A stretch of 64,000 nt of DNA from Candidatus Krumholzibacteriota bacterium (GTDB taxonomy: Bacteria; Krumholzibacteriota; Krumholzibacteriia; JAJRXK01), in contig JAJRXK010000069.1 in the NCBI GenBank assembly GCA_024276305.1, positions 62,001 to 126,000 on the forward strand. The letters are read 5' to 3'. A program made the translations under genes and the position numbers. The notes under the pieces are model-generated. The model had not been told where the DNA came from and searched no databases. It saw only the letters and a list, made by a program, of their open reading frames with translations. Shown piece after piece: positions 41,006-49,547 of this stretch (positions within the stretch are counted from its first letter, which is position 1; each line of letters opens with the position of its first letter).

Positions 41006-42118
41006 TCAGTCATCGTGGGCGCCGCGCCGCTTGGGATCGCCGAGCCACCGTGCAAAGGGCGCACGCCACCGACTCCCGTTGTGCAGCCATTGCAGACTGC
41101 GATCGAGTTGATGGGCGGGAGACCGCGCCAGGAACCATCCTAACCATCCTCGCTCGTAAAGCCAACGGTCGACTTCGCTCGCCGCCATGCGAGGGTGGAA
41201 GGATCGCCGACACATGGCATCGTAAGAAAGTCCCTCGGCGATGGATCGGGCGGCCAGACATCCTGAGAGCAGCGCATTGCGAAGACCCAGTCCGAACAGA
41301 TAGTCTTGAAGACCCGCCGCTTCTCCCACCCTCAGAACACGGCCATCACCGGCCCTATCCGCTCTTCCGTAGCACATGTGATGTTTCGATCGCCGCAGCT
41401 CCCGACGCGCGAAGCCCTCGACCCTCTCGAAGTGGTCCAAAGCCTGCTCGACATAGTCTTCCAGATTCCTGAAATCCCGAAGGACCGCCACTCCCAGGGT
41501 GGCATGATGCTCATTCACCAGTAGGTAAGCGTAGCCTCCGGAGAAGAGTTGGGGGGCCAAGAGCACGTCGGCCCGCTCCCGCGCATCGCTCTCGAAGACG
41601 ACCTCCATCGCCATCCCGTCCACGCGGTGCGGACCGGTCGCATCGACGTCCATCTCGTCGACGGTCAAGCGTTGCCCTTCGAAGAAGCGCACCCCCAATT
41701 CTCGACCCCGTTCCACCAGAGCGTGGTCCAAGGCTCCGGGCTCTGCTCCACGGCGCAACAAATAGGCGAAGGGCCGACGTGCTTCGAATTCCTTGGCTCC
41801 CCCGCGACCATCGAGGAAACGCGCGCCGCGAAGCCATCGACCGTCCAAGGACTCGATGTCCACCCCCAGCTCGCGCACCAGGGCGGGGGGTCTGGGGCTC
41901 TCACCATAGGCCGCCAGGATCTGGTATCCGCCTTCGAAGCGACTCCCCGCCTCTGGACGCCGCTCGTAGACTTCGACCGGAAGACCCCTCTGCCGCAGAG
42001 CGATTGCGCAGGCCAAGCCCGCCGGCCCCGACCCCGCGATTCGCACCGGAGCTGGACCCGCCGCTGCGGTCTCGCGCTGCGACCGTGGGGTCGGACTGTC
42101 GGATCCATCGAAGCTCAT
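41006..42118 (-). CDS. FAD-dependent oxidoreductase (GGR/desaturase-like)
   Basis: The 370-residue flavoprotein has an N-terminal Rossmann motif AGSGPAGLACAIALRQRGLP followed by VEVYER, a central substrate domain, and GRVLRVGEAAGLQDYLFGLG, which binds the FAD pyrophosphate and matches geranylgeranyl-reductase and related oxidoreductases. LLVNEHHATLGVAV is part of the sheet facing the substrate. The prenyl synthase directly downstream suggests it reduces or oxidises an isoprenoid. Exact reaction unknown. The ATG at 42118 precedes the Rossmann motif by 28 residues. Confidence 0.8.
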   Translation of the reverse strand: MSFDGSDSPTPRSQRETAAAGPAPVRIAGSGPAGLACAIALRQRGLPVEVYERRPEAGSRFEGGYQILAAYGESPRPPALVRELGVDIESLDGRWLRGARFLDGRGGAKEFEARRPFAYLLRRGAEPGALDHALVERGRELGVRFFEGQRLTVDEMDVDATGPHRVDGMAMEVVFESDARERADVLLAPQLFSGGYAYLLVNEHHATLGVAVLRDFRNLEDYVEQALDHFERVEGFARRELRRSKHHMCYGRADRAGDGRVLRVGEAAGLQDYLFGLGLRNALLSGCLAARSIAEGLSYDAMCRRSFHPRMAASEVDRWLYERGWLGWFLARSPAHQLDRSLQWLHNGSRWRAPFARWLGDPKRRGAHDD

Positions 42119-42243
42119 GCGTCCCCTTGCGGCTGGGCTGGGACTCTAGTCCATGGGATGCAACAGGGCAAACCTCGCGCTCTGCCCCCGACAAGACTAT
42201 GCTGGGGGGCCCAAAATACCCCCGGTGTCCAGCGGAGCGAGCG

Positions 42244-43479
42244 ATGGCCGAGATACGCGCGACCTACAAGGTGCAGTTCCACGACATGGCCCACGGCGGG
42301 GAGGCCGTGGCCTACCTCCCCGATGGCCGCGCGGTCTTCGCCCCCGGCGTTCTTCCGGGAGAAGAAGCCGAGATTCGCCTGGTCCACGAGAAGAAGAAGT
42401 GGGCCCGAGCGGAGATCGTGAAGATCCTCCGTCCCTCCGAAGACCGCGTCGATCCCCCCTGTCAGCACTTCGGAGATTGCGGTGGCTGTCAGTGGCAGCA
42501 CATCTCCCTCGACCGGCAACGACGTCTCAAGACCGAAGTCATCCGAGGTCAGCTCTCTCACCTGGGAGGGGTGGAGAATCCGCCGGTCGAGGACTGCCGA
42601 GGAGTCGGGGCCGAAGACGGTTTCGGCTATCGAAACCACGTCGTCTTCGGAGTCGATGAGGAAGGGTACACCACCTTCTACCGCCCCGCTTCGAGGGAGG
42701 TGGTCCGCATCGTCTCCTGTCCCCAATTGCACCCTCTGCTGCGAGAGTGGCACGAGGCCATGCCCTTGCTCCCCGGCGGCCGAAAGCTCGAGCTACGAGT
42801 CGGGACTCGAACCGGTCAGCGCCTGGCCATGGTGCGAGGGCGCGTCCAACCCGAGGCCGCCGTCGAGGCCAAAGCCCTGGGCATCCCCTTGACCTGGCCC
42901 GGCAAGGGAGAGTTCACGGAGATGGTGCACACCGAACACATGCGCATCAGCAGCAAGAGCTTCTTCCAAGTGAATACCGAAGCGTCCGAAGTGCTCGTGG
43001 ATCTGGTGCTCGAGATGCTCGAGCCCACGGACACCGATTCCGTCGTCGATGCCTATGCCGGCGTCGGGCTCTTCACTCTCCCTCTCGCCCGCCGTGCGGC
43101 TCAGGTCTATGCCATCGAGCGCAATGCCGCCGCGGTGAGAGATCTGCGATTCCACGCCCACGAACTCCGGGATCGGGTCCACGTGGTGGGCACGCCGGTC
43201 GAAGAAGCCGCGGACCAGCTCCCGGGACGGGTCCACCTGATCGTGGCGGACCCTCCACGCGAAGGCCTCGGCGCGGAGATCGCCACCCGCTTTGCGCAAA
43301 TGGAAGCGCGTCGCATCGTCCTCGTCTCCTGCGATCCGGCGGCCTGCGGCCGAGACATTCGGGCCTTTCGGGAGGCCGGCTACGAATTGGAGCGCGTCGT
43401 GCCGGTGGATCAATTCCCGCACACCTACCACGTCGAAGTGGTGAGTCTGCTGGTCCGCACCCCTCCGGCCCCCTCCTGA
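42244..43479 (+). CDS. rlmD: 23S rRNA uracil-C5 methyltransferase, RlmD/RumA family
   Basis: From ATG 42244 the 411-residue protein has an N-terminal TRAM-like domain (about 5-62), an Fe-S cluster set CQHFGDCGGC (Cys73, 79, 82) with Cys159, and a C-terminal Rossmann methyltransferase with VVDAYAGVGLFTLPLA for SAM, VADPPREGLG, and catalytic Cys in VLVSCDPAACGRD. It transfers methyl from SAM to C5 of uridine in rRNA (or tRNA in TrmA). Four Fe-S cysteines favour RlmD or RlmC over TrmA. It is divergent from the flavoprotein gene. Confidence 0.9.
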   Translation: MAEIRATYKVQFHDMAHGGEAVAYLPDGRAVFAPGVLPGEEAEIRLVHEKKKWARAEIVKILRPSEDRVDPPCQHFGDCGGCQWQHISLDRQRRLKTEVIRGQLSHLGGVENPPVEDCRGVGAEDGFGYRNHVVFGVDEEGYTTFYRPASREVVRIVSCPQLHPLLREWHEAMPLLPGGRKLELRVGTRTGQRLAMVRGRVQPEAAVEAKALGIPLTWPGKGEFTEMVHTEHMRISSKSFFQVNTEASEVLVDLVLEMLEPTDTDSVVDAYAGVGLFTLPLARRAAQVYAIERNAAAVRDLRFHAHELRDRVHVVGTPVEEAADQLPGRVHLIVADPPREGLGAEIATRFAQMEARRIVLVSCDPAACGRDIRAFREAGYELERVVPVDQFPHTYHVEVVSLLVRTPPAPS

Positions 43480-43484
43480 CCAAC

Positions 43485-43513
43485 TTTACACCGACCTCGC
43501 CATGTGCCAGGAT
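43485..43513 (+). promoter_or_regulatory. Possible sigma-70 promoter
   Basis: TTTACA (43485-43490), 17-nt spacer, CAGGAT (43508-43513), 45 bp before ATG 43559. The -35 is good and the -10 poor. Confidence 0.3.
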
Positions 43514-43558
43514 GAGGGAGTCGAGCGATTGATTACTGGTGCCTCAGGAGGTCCGCCC

Positions 43559-44077
43559 ATGTCTCGAACGACGCGATGGATCCTTCCCCTCTTCCTGCTG
43601 GGCCTGATCCCAACTCTCAGCACTCCGGCGGCCGCGCAGGCCCCCGCCCAACTCACCGTCGAAGATCTGCTGGGAGACTGGCGCTGGCAGAAGTCCATGG
43701 GAGGGTTCGTCGGCGACACGATCTTGCCAACGACCGATCAATGGGTGCAACTCAAGTTCCTGCCGGAAGGAAAACTGCACCTGCGTCTTCCTCCGCCCAT
43801 CGGCCAGCTCGCCGGCACCTATGCCCTGAGCAATGCCCCCTCTCCGGAACAGACCCTCCGGGTCGAAATCCCCGATTTCCCCCCGCAGATCTGGCCACTT
43901 CCACAGTTCTCGCAGACCTTTTTCATCCGTTCCCCGGAAGCGGGGGTGCTCGTCCTCGACGAGGGCTGCTGTGATCGATACATGCACTACCTCGTCGTCG
44001 ACGCCTCGGGATTCGTGCCCATCGAAACCCCCTCTCTGACCGACATCAAGACCCGGTGGTCCGGAGGAAGCGACTAG
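43559..44077 (+). CDS. Secreted hypothetical protein
   Basis: ATG 43559 follows AGGAGGT by a normal gap and begins a 172-residue protein with a signal peptide ending STPAAAQA. The mature chain (VEDLLGDWRWQKSMGGFVGD; FIRSPEAGVLVLDEGCCDRY) looks like a small beta-barrel or lipocalin-type domain, often seen in proteins that start with LxGxW. The adjacent pair Cys-Cys may form a disulfide or bind metal. No family is recognised. It ends 7 bp before a converging beta-barrel gene. Confidence 0.65.
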   Translation: MSRTTRWILPLFLLGLIPTLSTPAAAQAPAQLTVEDLLGDWRWQKSMGGFVGDTILPTTDQWVQLKFLPEGKLHLRLPPPIGQLAGTYALSNAPSPEQTLRVEIPDFPPQIWPLPQFSQTFFIRSPEAGVLVLDEGCCDRYMHYLVVDASGFVPIETPSLTDIKTRWSGGSD

Positions 44078-44084
44078 AGAGCGA

Positions 44085-44999
44085 TCAATCTCCCAAGTCC
44101 ATCATCCAGGCCACCCGGATCTCGCGAGCGACGGGGAGGTCTTCCCCCGCCAGGGCGATGGCCCCGCCGACCTCCAACATCATCCTCTTCCACCCGAAGC
44201 GATCCAGACGATAGAGGATCGCCGGGGCGATCGACCACCGGCGCCTCCTCCCGATTTCCTGATCGAAGCCGAAGAGATCGCTGGTCCAGGGCTGGCCTTC
44301 CAGGCCCTCGATTCCGGTCTTCAGTCCCAGAGTGGGCCCGATCTGCCAGCCCGCCTCCCCCCGGAAGTGCCATTCCCGACCGGGATCGAATCCCAACTCG
44401 TCATTCGCATTCCGCCAGCGATGACCCACCCCGAATTGCACCCACCCTCGCGGCCACAGCGACCACCCGGCCCTCAGCCAAGCGGTGAAGTCGTGCTGCC
44501 CCTCGCCCAGCGGCTGCGCGTAGACGCTTCGCGGAACATCGGCGGTGGGAGCCTTCCACTCGCCACCCAGACTCAGGACCCCGCGTTGCCCCTCGAGGAT
44601 CCGCACCCCGAAGCCCAGGCGCAGATCACCGATTCCCGTCCCCGGTTCGACCTCGTTGTTGTCGTTGTCGAAGCGGGTGTGCAGAAGAGGTACCGCGCCC
44701 GAGATCTCGAAGCGGTCGACGACTCCATAGGCCGCCTCCACGACATAGGACTGAAATCGATAGCGTCCCCCCGTGGTGAAATCGAAGGGAATCCGATCGC
44801 CGGCCCGCACCCGAGTTCCATTGGCAAAGACCTTGGATTCGTCGATTTGGTCGTTCGCGAATTTCTCGTCGGCGAATCCCAGAGTACTCCCGACCTTGAG
44901 CCACAGGCGCCCCTGAGGCTGGACCCATGCACCCGCCTTCGCCCCCGGCGCCGCGACCATGACCAGAAGGAAGAGGATCGCTCCGGTCCGTCCCCTCAT
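44085..44999 (-). CDS. Outer-membrane beta-barrel protein
   Basis: The 304-residue product starts at ATG 44999, which overlaps the DUF3179 stop as ATGA. A signal peptide ends APGAKA, followed by GAWVQPQGRLWLKVGSTLGF and amphipathic strands (VVEAAYGVVDRFEISGAVPL, GIGDLRLGFGVRIL, LRAGWSLWPRGWVQFGVGHR) typical of transporter/phenol MetA-like barrels. It probably forms an outer-membrane channel. Coupling to the DUF3179 lipoprotein suggests joint function at the envelope. Confidence 0.75.
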   Translation of the reverse strand: MRGRTGAILFLLVMVAAPGAKAGAWVQPQGRLWLKVGSTLGFADEKFANDQIDESKVFANGTRVRAGDRIPFDFTTGGRYRFQSYVVEAAYGVVDRFEISGAVPLLHTRFDNDNNEVEPGTGIGDLRLGFGVRILEGQRGVLSLGGEWKAPTADVPRSVYAQPLGEGQHDFTAWLRAGWSLWPRGWVQFGVGHRWRNANDELGFDPGREWHFRGEAGWQIGPTLGLKTGIEGLEGQPWTSDLFGFDQEIGRRRRWSIAPAILYRLDRFGWKRMMLEVGGAIALAGEDLPVAREIRVAWMMDLGD

Positions 45000-46267
45000 G
45001 GGGCGGTGGCCCATTCCAAGTCCAGAGTCTGCGATGGATCCCCTGCGTGGAAGATCTGCAAGTAGGACGAAGTCCGGTCGAAGACGATCCACAGGGGCAT
45101 TCCTTCGATTTCATCCCGAAATACTGCGCGCAACCCCAACTGCCGCACGATCTCCTCGTGGACGTAGGCTTTGCGAGTCGGACCCACTTGGACGCCGGTC
45201 ACCGCCCACTTGTTGGGGAAGAGCGGATCGGGCCGAGGATCGGTCACCGAGAAGGTGTCGTTGTTGTTCACCCGATAGTCGCCGTAGGGATAGCGCGTGT
45301 AATCTCTTCGGAAGCCCGTCTCCGAACTCAAGACCTTGGTGTCGGGATGCATCTGCACCCACTGAGACCAGGTCGTCTCCACGAAGGGGATCTCCGGCAA
45401 GCTCTCGCCCTTGCGGGGGCCGGTGATCGCTTCGCGACGCAACTGCGAGAAAAGGCTCGCGGTGGCGTGGTCGTACATCACCAGATTGCTGTTGTAGAGG
45501 CTCCCCGACGTGCCGAATCCGGATACATCGGCCGAGAAGACCAAGGCCGAACCCGTGAGAGGACAGAAGCTGATCGAGAGCGGCTGACCACCGACCGTGT
45601 CATTGACGATCTCGTGCCACCACAGCACGTTGTGAGGATAGGCTCGGGCCTCCACTCCGTCGAAGATGCCGACCACCAGGTCACCGGCCCGGAGATAACC
45701 GAGCGCCAGATCGCCGACCGCCACCATTCGAGGCGCCCCTCGGGGAGGACCCGGATTCGGAAGAGAAGGAATGGCATCGGCCGGCAGAAGCCTGCGGATC
45801 TGGTTGCAGGGCACCAAACAGTCCGAATCCCCAACGATACTGGCCTCGCGCACCCGCTCCGAACGACCCCAGATCTCCGATCCAGGATAGAAGATGGACC
45901 ATGCGAACCAGAATGCGCTCAACTTGGAGAGCTGAGGGAGGCGAACTCCATCCTCGGAAAGAGGCCCGGAGAAGGCAAAGCCGTCGAGGGTGAAAAGAGT
46001 GCCGCTACTGCGATCTCGCAACACGGCCGATCCGGTGGTGGGCAACGCACCCCGGTACTGCTCCCGGAACACCTCCGCCGGAAAATCCGCCGGAGTGTTG
46101 CCCACGACTCGAACCACACCTCCGCTGTCGGTGATCGGAGGAAGAGAATCGTCGGGAGCAGTGGAGCTGTTGTCACTCGAACAGGAGCTGAGAACGAGCA
46201 CCGACACCAGTGCGGACCACGGCGTCAACCCTCGCCACCCAAGGAGGAACCCGCGCTTCATTGACAT
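44996..46267 (-). CDS. DUF3179 domain lipoprotein
   Basis: The product has about 423 residues from ATG 46267 (GAAGGA upstream; 46261 also possible). A lipobox LVLSSCSSD follows the signal segment. The DUF3179 hallmarks are clear: GDLVVGIFDGVEARAYPHNV, LWWHEIVNDTVGGQPLSISF, CPLTGSALVF, YNSNLVMYDHATASLFSQL, and HPDTKVLSSETGFRRDYTRY. The function of this family is unknown; the CPLTGSA Cys suggests a catalytic or redox site. It is the first gene of a coupled pair with an outer-membrane barrel. Confidence 0.88.
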   Translation of the reverse strand: MSMKRGFLLGWRGLTPWSALVSVLVLSSCSSDNSSTAPDDSLPPITDSGGVVRVVGNTPADFPAEVFREQYRGALPTTGSAVLRDRSSGTLFTLDGFAFSGPLSEDGVRLPQLSKLSAFWFAWSIFYPGSEIWGRSERVREASIVGDSDCLVPCNQIRRLLPADAIPSLPNPGPPRGAPRMVAVGDLALGYLRAGDLVVGIFDGVEARAYPHNVLWWHEIVNDTVGGQPLSISFCPLTGSALVFSADVSGFGTSGSLYNSNLVMYDHATASLFSQLRREAITGPRKGESLPEIPFVETTWSQWVQMHPDTKVLSSETGFRRDYTRYPYGDYRVNNNDTFSVTDPRPDPLFPNKWAVTGVQVGPTRKAYVHEEIVRQLGLRAVFRDEIEGMPLWIVFDRTSSYLQIFHAGDPSQTLDLEWATAP

Positions 46268-46327
46268 CGTCCTTCGAGGGGGAAGGTCGAGTGCGGAGCG
46301 CAAGGCCGTCAGGAGGTTCGAAGGAAC

Positions 46328-47023
46328 TCAATCCTGGAACTTGTAGCCCACCTTGTGGACGGTCTTGATGAAATCACACCCGTCCGGTCCGCCCAACTTA
46401 CTACGGAGGCGGGCCACATGTGTGTCAATCGTCCGCGTCGTCGGCATCGAGTCCTCCTCGTATCCCCACACGTATTTGAGGAGGTCACTGCGACTGACCG
46501 CCTCCCCGCTGCGTTCGATGAGCAATCGCAGCATTTCGAGCTCCTTGAGAGAAAAGTCGATGAGCTTTCCTCCTTTACGTACCTCCATGGCCACGAAATC
46601 GACCTCGATGTCCCGGAATGCGAATCGATCGAGTCGGCCCGCGCTGTCCGAGGGGCTCCGACGCAACAGCGCTTTCACTCGGGCCAGCAGCTCGAGCACA
46701 CTGAAGGGCTTGGTGACGTAGTCGTCTGCGCCGGCCCGGAAGCCTTCGAGCTTGTCTTCTTCGGCGCCCCGAGCGGTCAGAAACAGGACCGGACCCCCGA
46801 ATCCATCCTGACGCAACCGGCGCAGCAGCTCGAGACCGTCCATTCCCGGCATCATCACATCGAGGATCGCCAGGTCGATGTCTCCAGATTTTGCGGCTTC
46901 ATATCCACTATTTCCGTCGGCAGCCGCCCGCACCTCGTAGCCTTCGAATTCGATGTTGTGAACGAGCCCTTCACGCATGGCGGCCTCGTCTTCGACCAAC
47001 AGAATCACCGGTGTCTTGGCCAT
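46328..47023 (-). CDS. OmpR/PhoB-family response regulator
   Basis: The 231-residue regulator has a receiver domain with acidic pocket EDE (11-13), Asp55 in LAILDVMMPGMDG, and Lys105 in YVTKPFSV, then a winged-helix output domain (VEVRKGG..IDFSLKELEMLRLL; VWGYEEDSMPTTRTIDTHVA). GGAGAAAGGA precedes ATG 47023. It follows the sensor kinase gene by 21 bp and should be phosphorylated by it to control transcription. Targets are unknown. Confidence 0.94.
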   Translation of the reverse strand: MAKTPVILLVEDEAAMREGLVHNIEFEGYEVRAAADGNSGYEAAKSGDIDLAILDVMMPGMDGLELLRRLRQDGFGGPVLFLTARGAEEDKLEGFRAGADDYVTKPFSVLELLARVKALLRRSPSDSAGRLDRFAFRDIEVDFVAMEVRKGGKLIDFSLKELEMLRLLIERSGEAVSRSDLLKYVWGYEEDSMPTTRTIDTHVARLRSKLGGPDGCDFIKTVHKVGYKFQD

Positions 47024-47044
47024 GGGGATTCCTTTCTCCGGAAA

Positions 47045-48844
47045 CTAGTCGCGATGCGGATCGAAGTCGACGGGCAGGACGATGGTGAAGGTACTCCCCT
47101 TGCCTGGAGTGCTCTCGACCATTACCTGTCCACCGTGACTCTCGGCCACGTGCTTCACTACGGCCAACCCGAGACCGCTCCCTTTTACATCGTGAACGTT
47201 CGATTTCTCCACCCGATAGAAACTCTCGAAGATCTTCTTCTGCTCGCGCAGAGGAATACCAACTCCCCGATCCGACACGGAGATCCGTACTTGGCCCGCA
47301 CGGGCGACGCATCCCACCCGAATCTCTTTCACCGTATCAGAGTACTTGGCTGCATTGTCCAAGAGATTGATCAATGCCTGAGCCAAGGCTTCCTCGTCTA
47401 GGTAAAGGAGCGGAAGCTCATCATCCACGTCAACTTTCAGGTCGAAGCCGGACTCGGTGATCTGATAGCGATAGGCCTCAGCGGTCTGAAGCACCACCCG
47501 CCCCGGACGAACCTGAGCAAAACTGTACTGCTTCCGATCGCTTTCGATCCGCTGCACATCGAGCAGATTGTCGATGAGATGGGTCAGCCTCTTGCTTTCT
47601 CGACCGATGATACTCAAGAAACGCGCACGCTCTTCGTCGTTGCGGGCCCGACCAGTTTCGAGAGTCTCGGAGTATAGCCGGATCAACGACAATGGAGTCT
47701 TCAGTTCATGGCTGATGTTGCCCATCAGATGGGAACGCAGGAGGGCATCCTCCCGGTGATGAAGGAACCCCCGGGCCAGGAGAATCGCGCCCCCCGCCAG
47801 GAGCATTCCCGCCAGGATCATGGCAAGGGACCACCGCCGGTTGGCAGCCTTGATCGCATCCAAATCGAAGCCACTGAGAGTCACTACTTCCAGACGCCAG
47901 GGAGCGCCCGCTCCCAACATTGACTCCGAGTAGAGTGCAGATCCGGTCCGGAGGACTCGATTCTCATCGGTGGAAGCCGCAGGAAGAATCACGTGGCCGG
48001 TGGTATCGACGATCCGCAGTCCATGACGAGGAATGGCTCCACGTTGTTGAGTCCAACGGTAGAGAGCCGGTTCGACAATCTTCTTGAGGAATCCCTCCGC
48101 CGGGATGACCGCTCCGAACATTCCCGATCGGATCTCGCCCCGGCCCGGCATGGGGAGCATGAGGGAAAGAAGGCGCACCTCACGGTCACCGTCGAAGACG
48201 CCGAAACGAGCGAGCAGCTGCTCACAGCCTTCGCAACCTTCGGCCAGCGGTCCCTCGAGGTCGAGACTCCACCACCCGAGCCCACGACGCACTTCGTCGT
48301 CGGTCTCCTCCGCCACGAGATGTTGCTTGCGGAAGGTATTGGCAGTTGGATCGTAGCCCAGACGTTCTCGACCGTTCTCGACCAATGCCAGACGCAGAGA
48401 GGCCACGACCACGCTCTCGCACCGATGATCCCCCACTCCCAGAGGATCCTTGGCCAGAGCCAGAGCCGATAGGTCCGCGTCGAGGAGTTCACTTTCCTCG
48501 ATGAATTGCGGCGCTTCGAGAAGAGGGCTGGAAAAATAGAGAGAGCGAAGCGTTTTCTGAAACTTTTCTTCGCCCTCCAGGTGAGCCCAGGAGAGGTTCT
48601 CGGAGCGGGGACGGAAGTATTCCTCGGCGGCTCGCTGAACAGTCGCGCTCGCGAGTTCCCCGGCGTAGCGTGCCGCCAAGACCTCTTGTTCGTAACGGAG
48701 GCGGCTGAGTTCATTCGAACGCTCGGTGAGCAGCCATCCCACAGCCACGAGTGGAAGGATGGACATCAGCGTGAGGGGAAGAACCCAACGGGGGTTTACC
48801 AACCGCAAGATCTGCCTCCCGCGTGGGTCACGCGGTGGAATCAA
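47045..48844 (-). CDS. Sensor histidine kinase with periplasmic CxxC domain
   Basis: The 599-residue kinase starts at TTG 48844, overlapping the stop of the upstream gene (TTGA). TM1 is about 20-40 and TM2 about 338-358, giving a periplasmic domain of about 300 residues that contains EGCEGCEQL (Cys204, Cys207). Then come HisKA (GNISHELKTPLSLIRL, His379) and HATPase (LLDNAAKYSD, VSDRGVGIP, GSGLGLAVVKHV). It should phosphorylate the response regulator encoded downstream. The periplasmic CxxC and the CxxC protein encoded just upstream point to thiol or metal sensing, which is inference. Confidence 0.92.
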   Translation of the reverse strand: MIPPRDPRGRQILRLVNPRWVLPLTLMSILPLVAVGWLLTERSNELSRLRYEQEVLAARYAGELASATVQRAAEEYFRPRSENLSWAHLEGEEKFQKTLRSLYFSSPLLEAPQFIEESELLDADLSALALAKDPLGVGDHRCESVVVASLRLALVENGRERLGYDPTANTFRKQHLVAEETDDEVRRGLGWWSLDLEGPLAEGCEGCEQLLARFGVFDGDREVRLLSLMLPMPGRGEIRSGMFGAVIPAEGFLKKIVEPALYRWTQQRGAIPRHGLRIVDTTGHVILPAASTDENRVLRTGSALYSESMLGAGAPWRLEVVTLSGFDLDAIKAANRRWSLAMILAGMLLAGGAILLARGFLHHREDALLRSHLMGNISHELKTPLSLIRLYSETLETGRARNDEERARFLSIIGRESKRLTHLIDNLLDVQRIESDRKQYSFAQVRPGRVVLQTAEAYRYQITESGFDLKVDVDDELPLLYLDEEALAQALINLLDNAAKYSDTVKEIRVGCVARAGQVRISVSDRGVGIPLREQKKIFESFYRVEKSNVHDVKGSGLGLAVVKHVAESHGGQVMVESTPGKGSTFTIVLPVDFDPHRD

Positions 48845-49341
48845 TTCGTGGACGCAGCCAGAACGTATTCCCTCGTCGACGAGGCGTCATCCTGTAACCA
48901 CTCCACATCCGATGGCTCATCGGCGGTGAGGATCAGAAAGACACCGTCATCCGTCGGAGCCGTCTCCACTCGAATCCGATCGAGCCGTGCGTAGCGTGCC
49001 TCGCAGGACTCACTCAATCGGCGGGAATCGTGATCTTGGCGCGTCCACATCTCGTCGACGAAGCGGGAGATGTAGTCTCGATCCTGCTCATTCGCCGCGT
49101 GCACTTCGATGAGTACTCCGCGCGCGAAGTCGTGGACCGACAGCGACATTCGGACCACCGCATCTTCGCTCAAGAGCTTCTTCATGGCCTGGCAGTGATC
49201 GCAGCCCAGAAGGGCATTCGCCGCCCTCGAGGTCGCGCAGCTCTCACCGGCGAGGACCCGAGCGGGCAATCCCCCCGCAGTGAGAAGCAGGCCCAGAAGC
49301 GATCCGGCCAGCAAGGGATGGTAGCGAAGCAGAGTCTTCAT
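48841..49341 (-). CDS. Secreted CxxC protein, sensor-kinase partner candidate
   Basis: From ATG 49341 the product has 166 residues: a signal peptide, then Cys35 and a CDHC motif (Cys47, Cys50) in ALLGCDHCQAMKKLL, followed by alpha/beta sequence (GVLIEVHAANEQDRDYISRF) of heavy-metal-associated or ferredoxin-like feel. No family name is certain. It is first of a three-gene operon with the kinase and response regulator and overlaps the kinase start. A periplasmic ligand-binding or redox accessory for the kinase is a plausible role. Confidence 0.7.
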   Translation of the reverse strand: MKTLLRYHPLLAGSLLGLLLTAGGLPARVLAGESCATSRAANALLGCDHCQAMKKLLSEDAVVRMSLSVHDFARGVLIEVHAANEQDRDYISRFVDEMWTRQDHDSRRLSESCEARYARLDRIRVETAPTDDGVFLILTADEPSDVEWLQDDASSTREYVLAASTN

Positions 49342-49547
49342 AACACTCACGGTGGGGGCACAGGTCGGCGCAGCTTGGGGGAAGGCGCCGCCCACAGTAT
49401 AGCGAGTCCCTTGCCGGCTGGGCTGAGGGGGGTGTCAACTGCTTGCAAAATCGAAAGTTGTGCGCCTGGAGACTCGCCGGCACGGAACTTTCACTCCCAA
49501 TTCCACTCCCTGCACCGAATCCTGCGGACGAAGGCCTGGGAATCTGC

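Noticed and set aside
49396-49438. TTGACA and TATACT on the minus strand before the CxxC protein gene
   Set aside because: The two hexamers are 31 nt apart, too far to act as one promoter.
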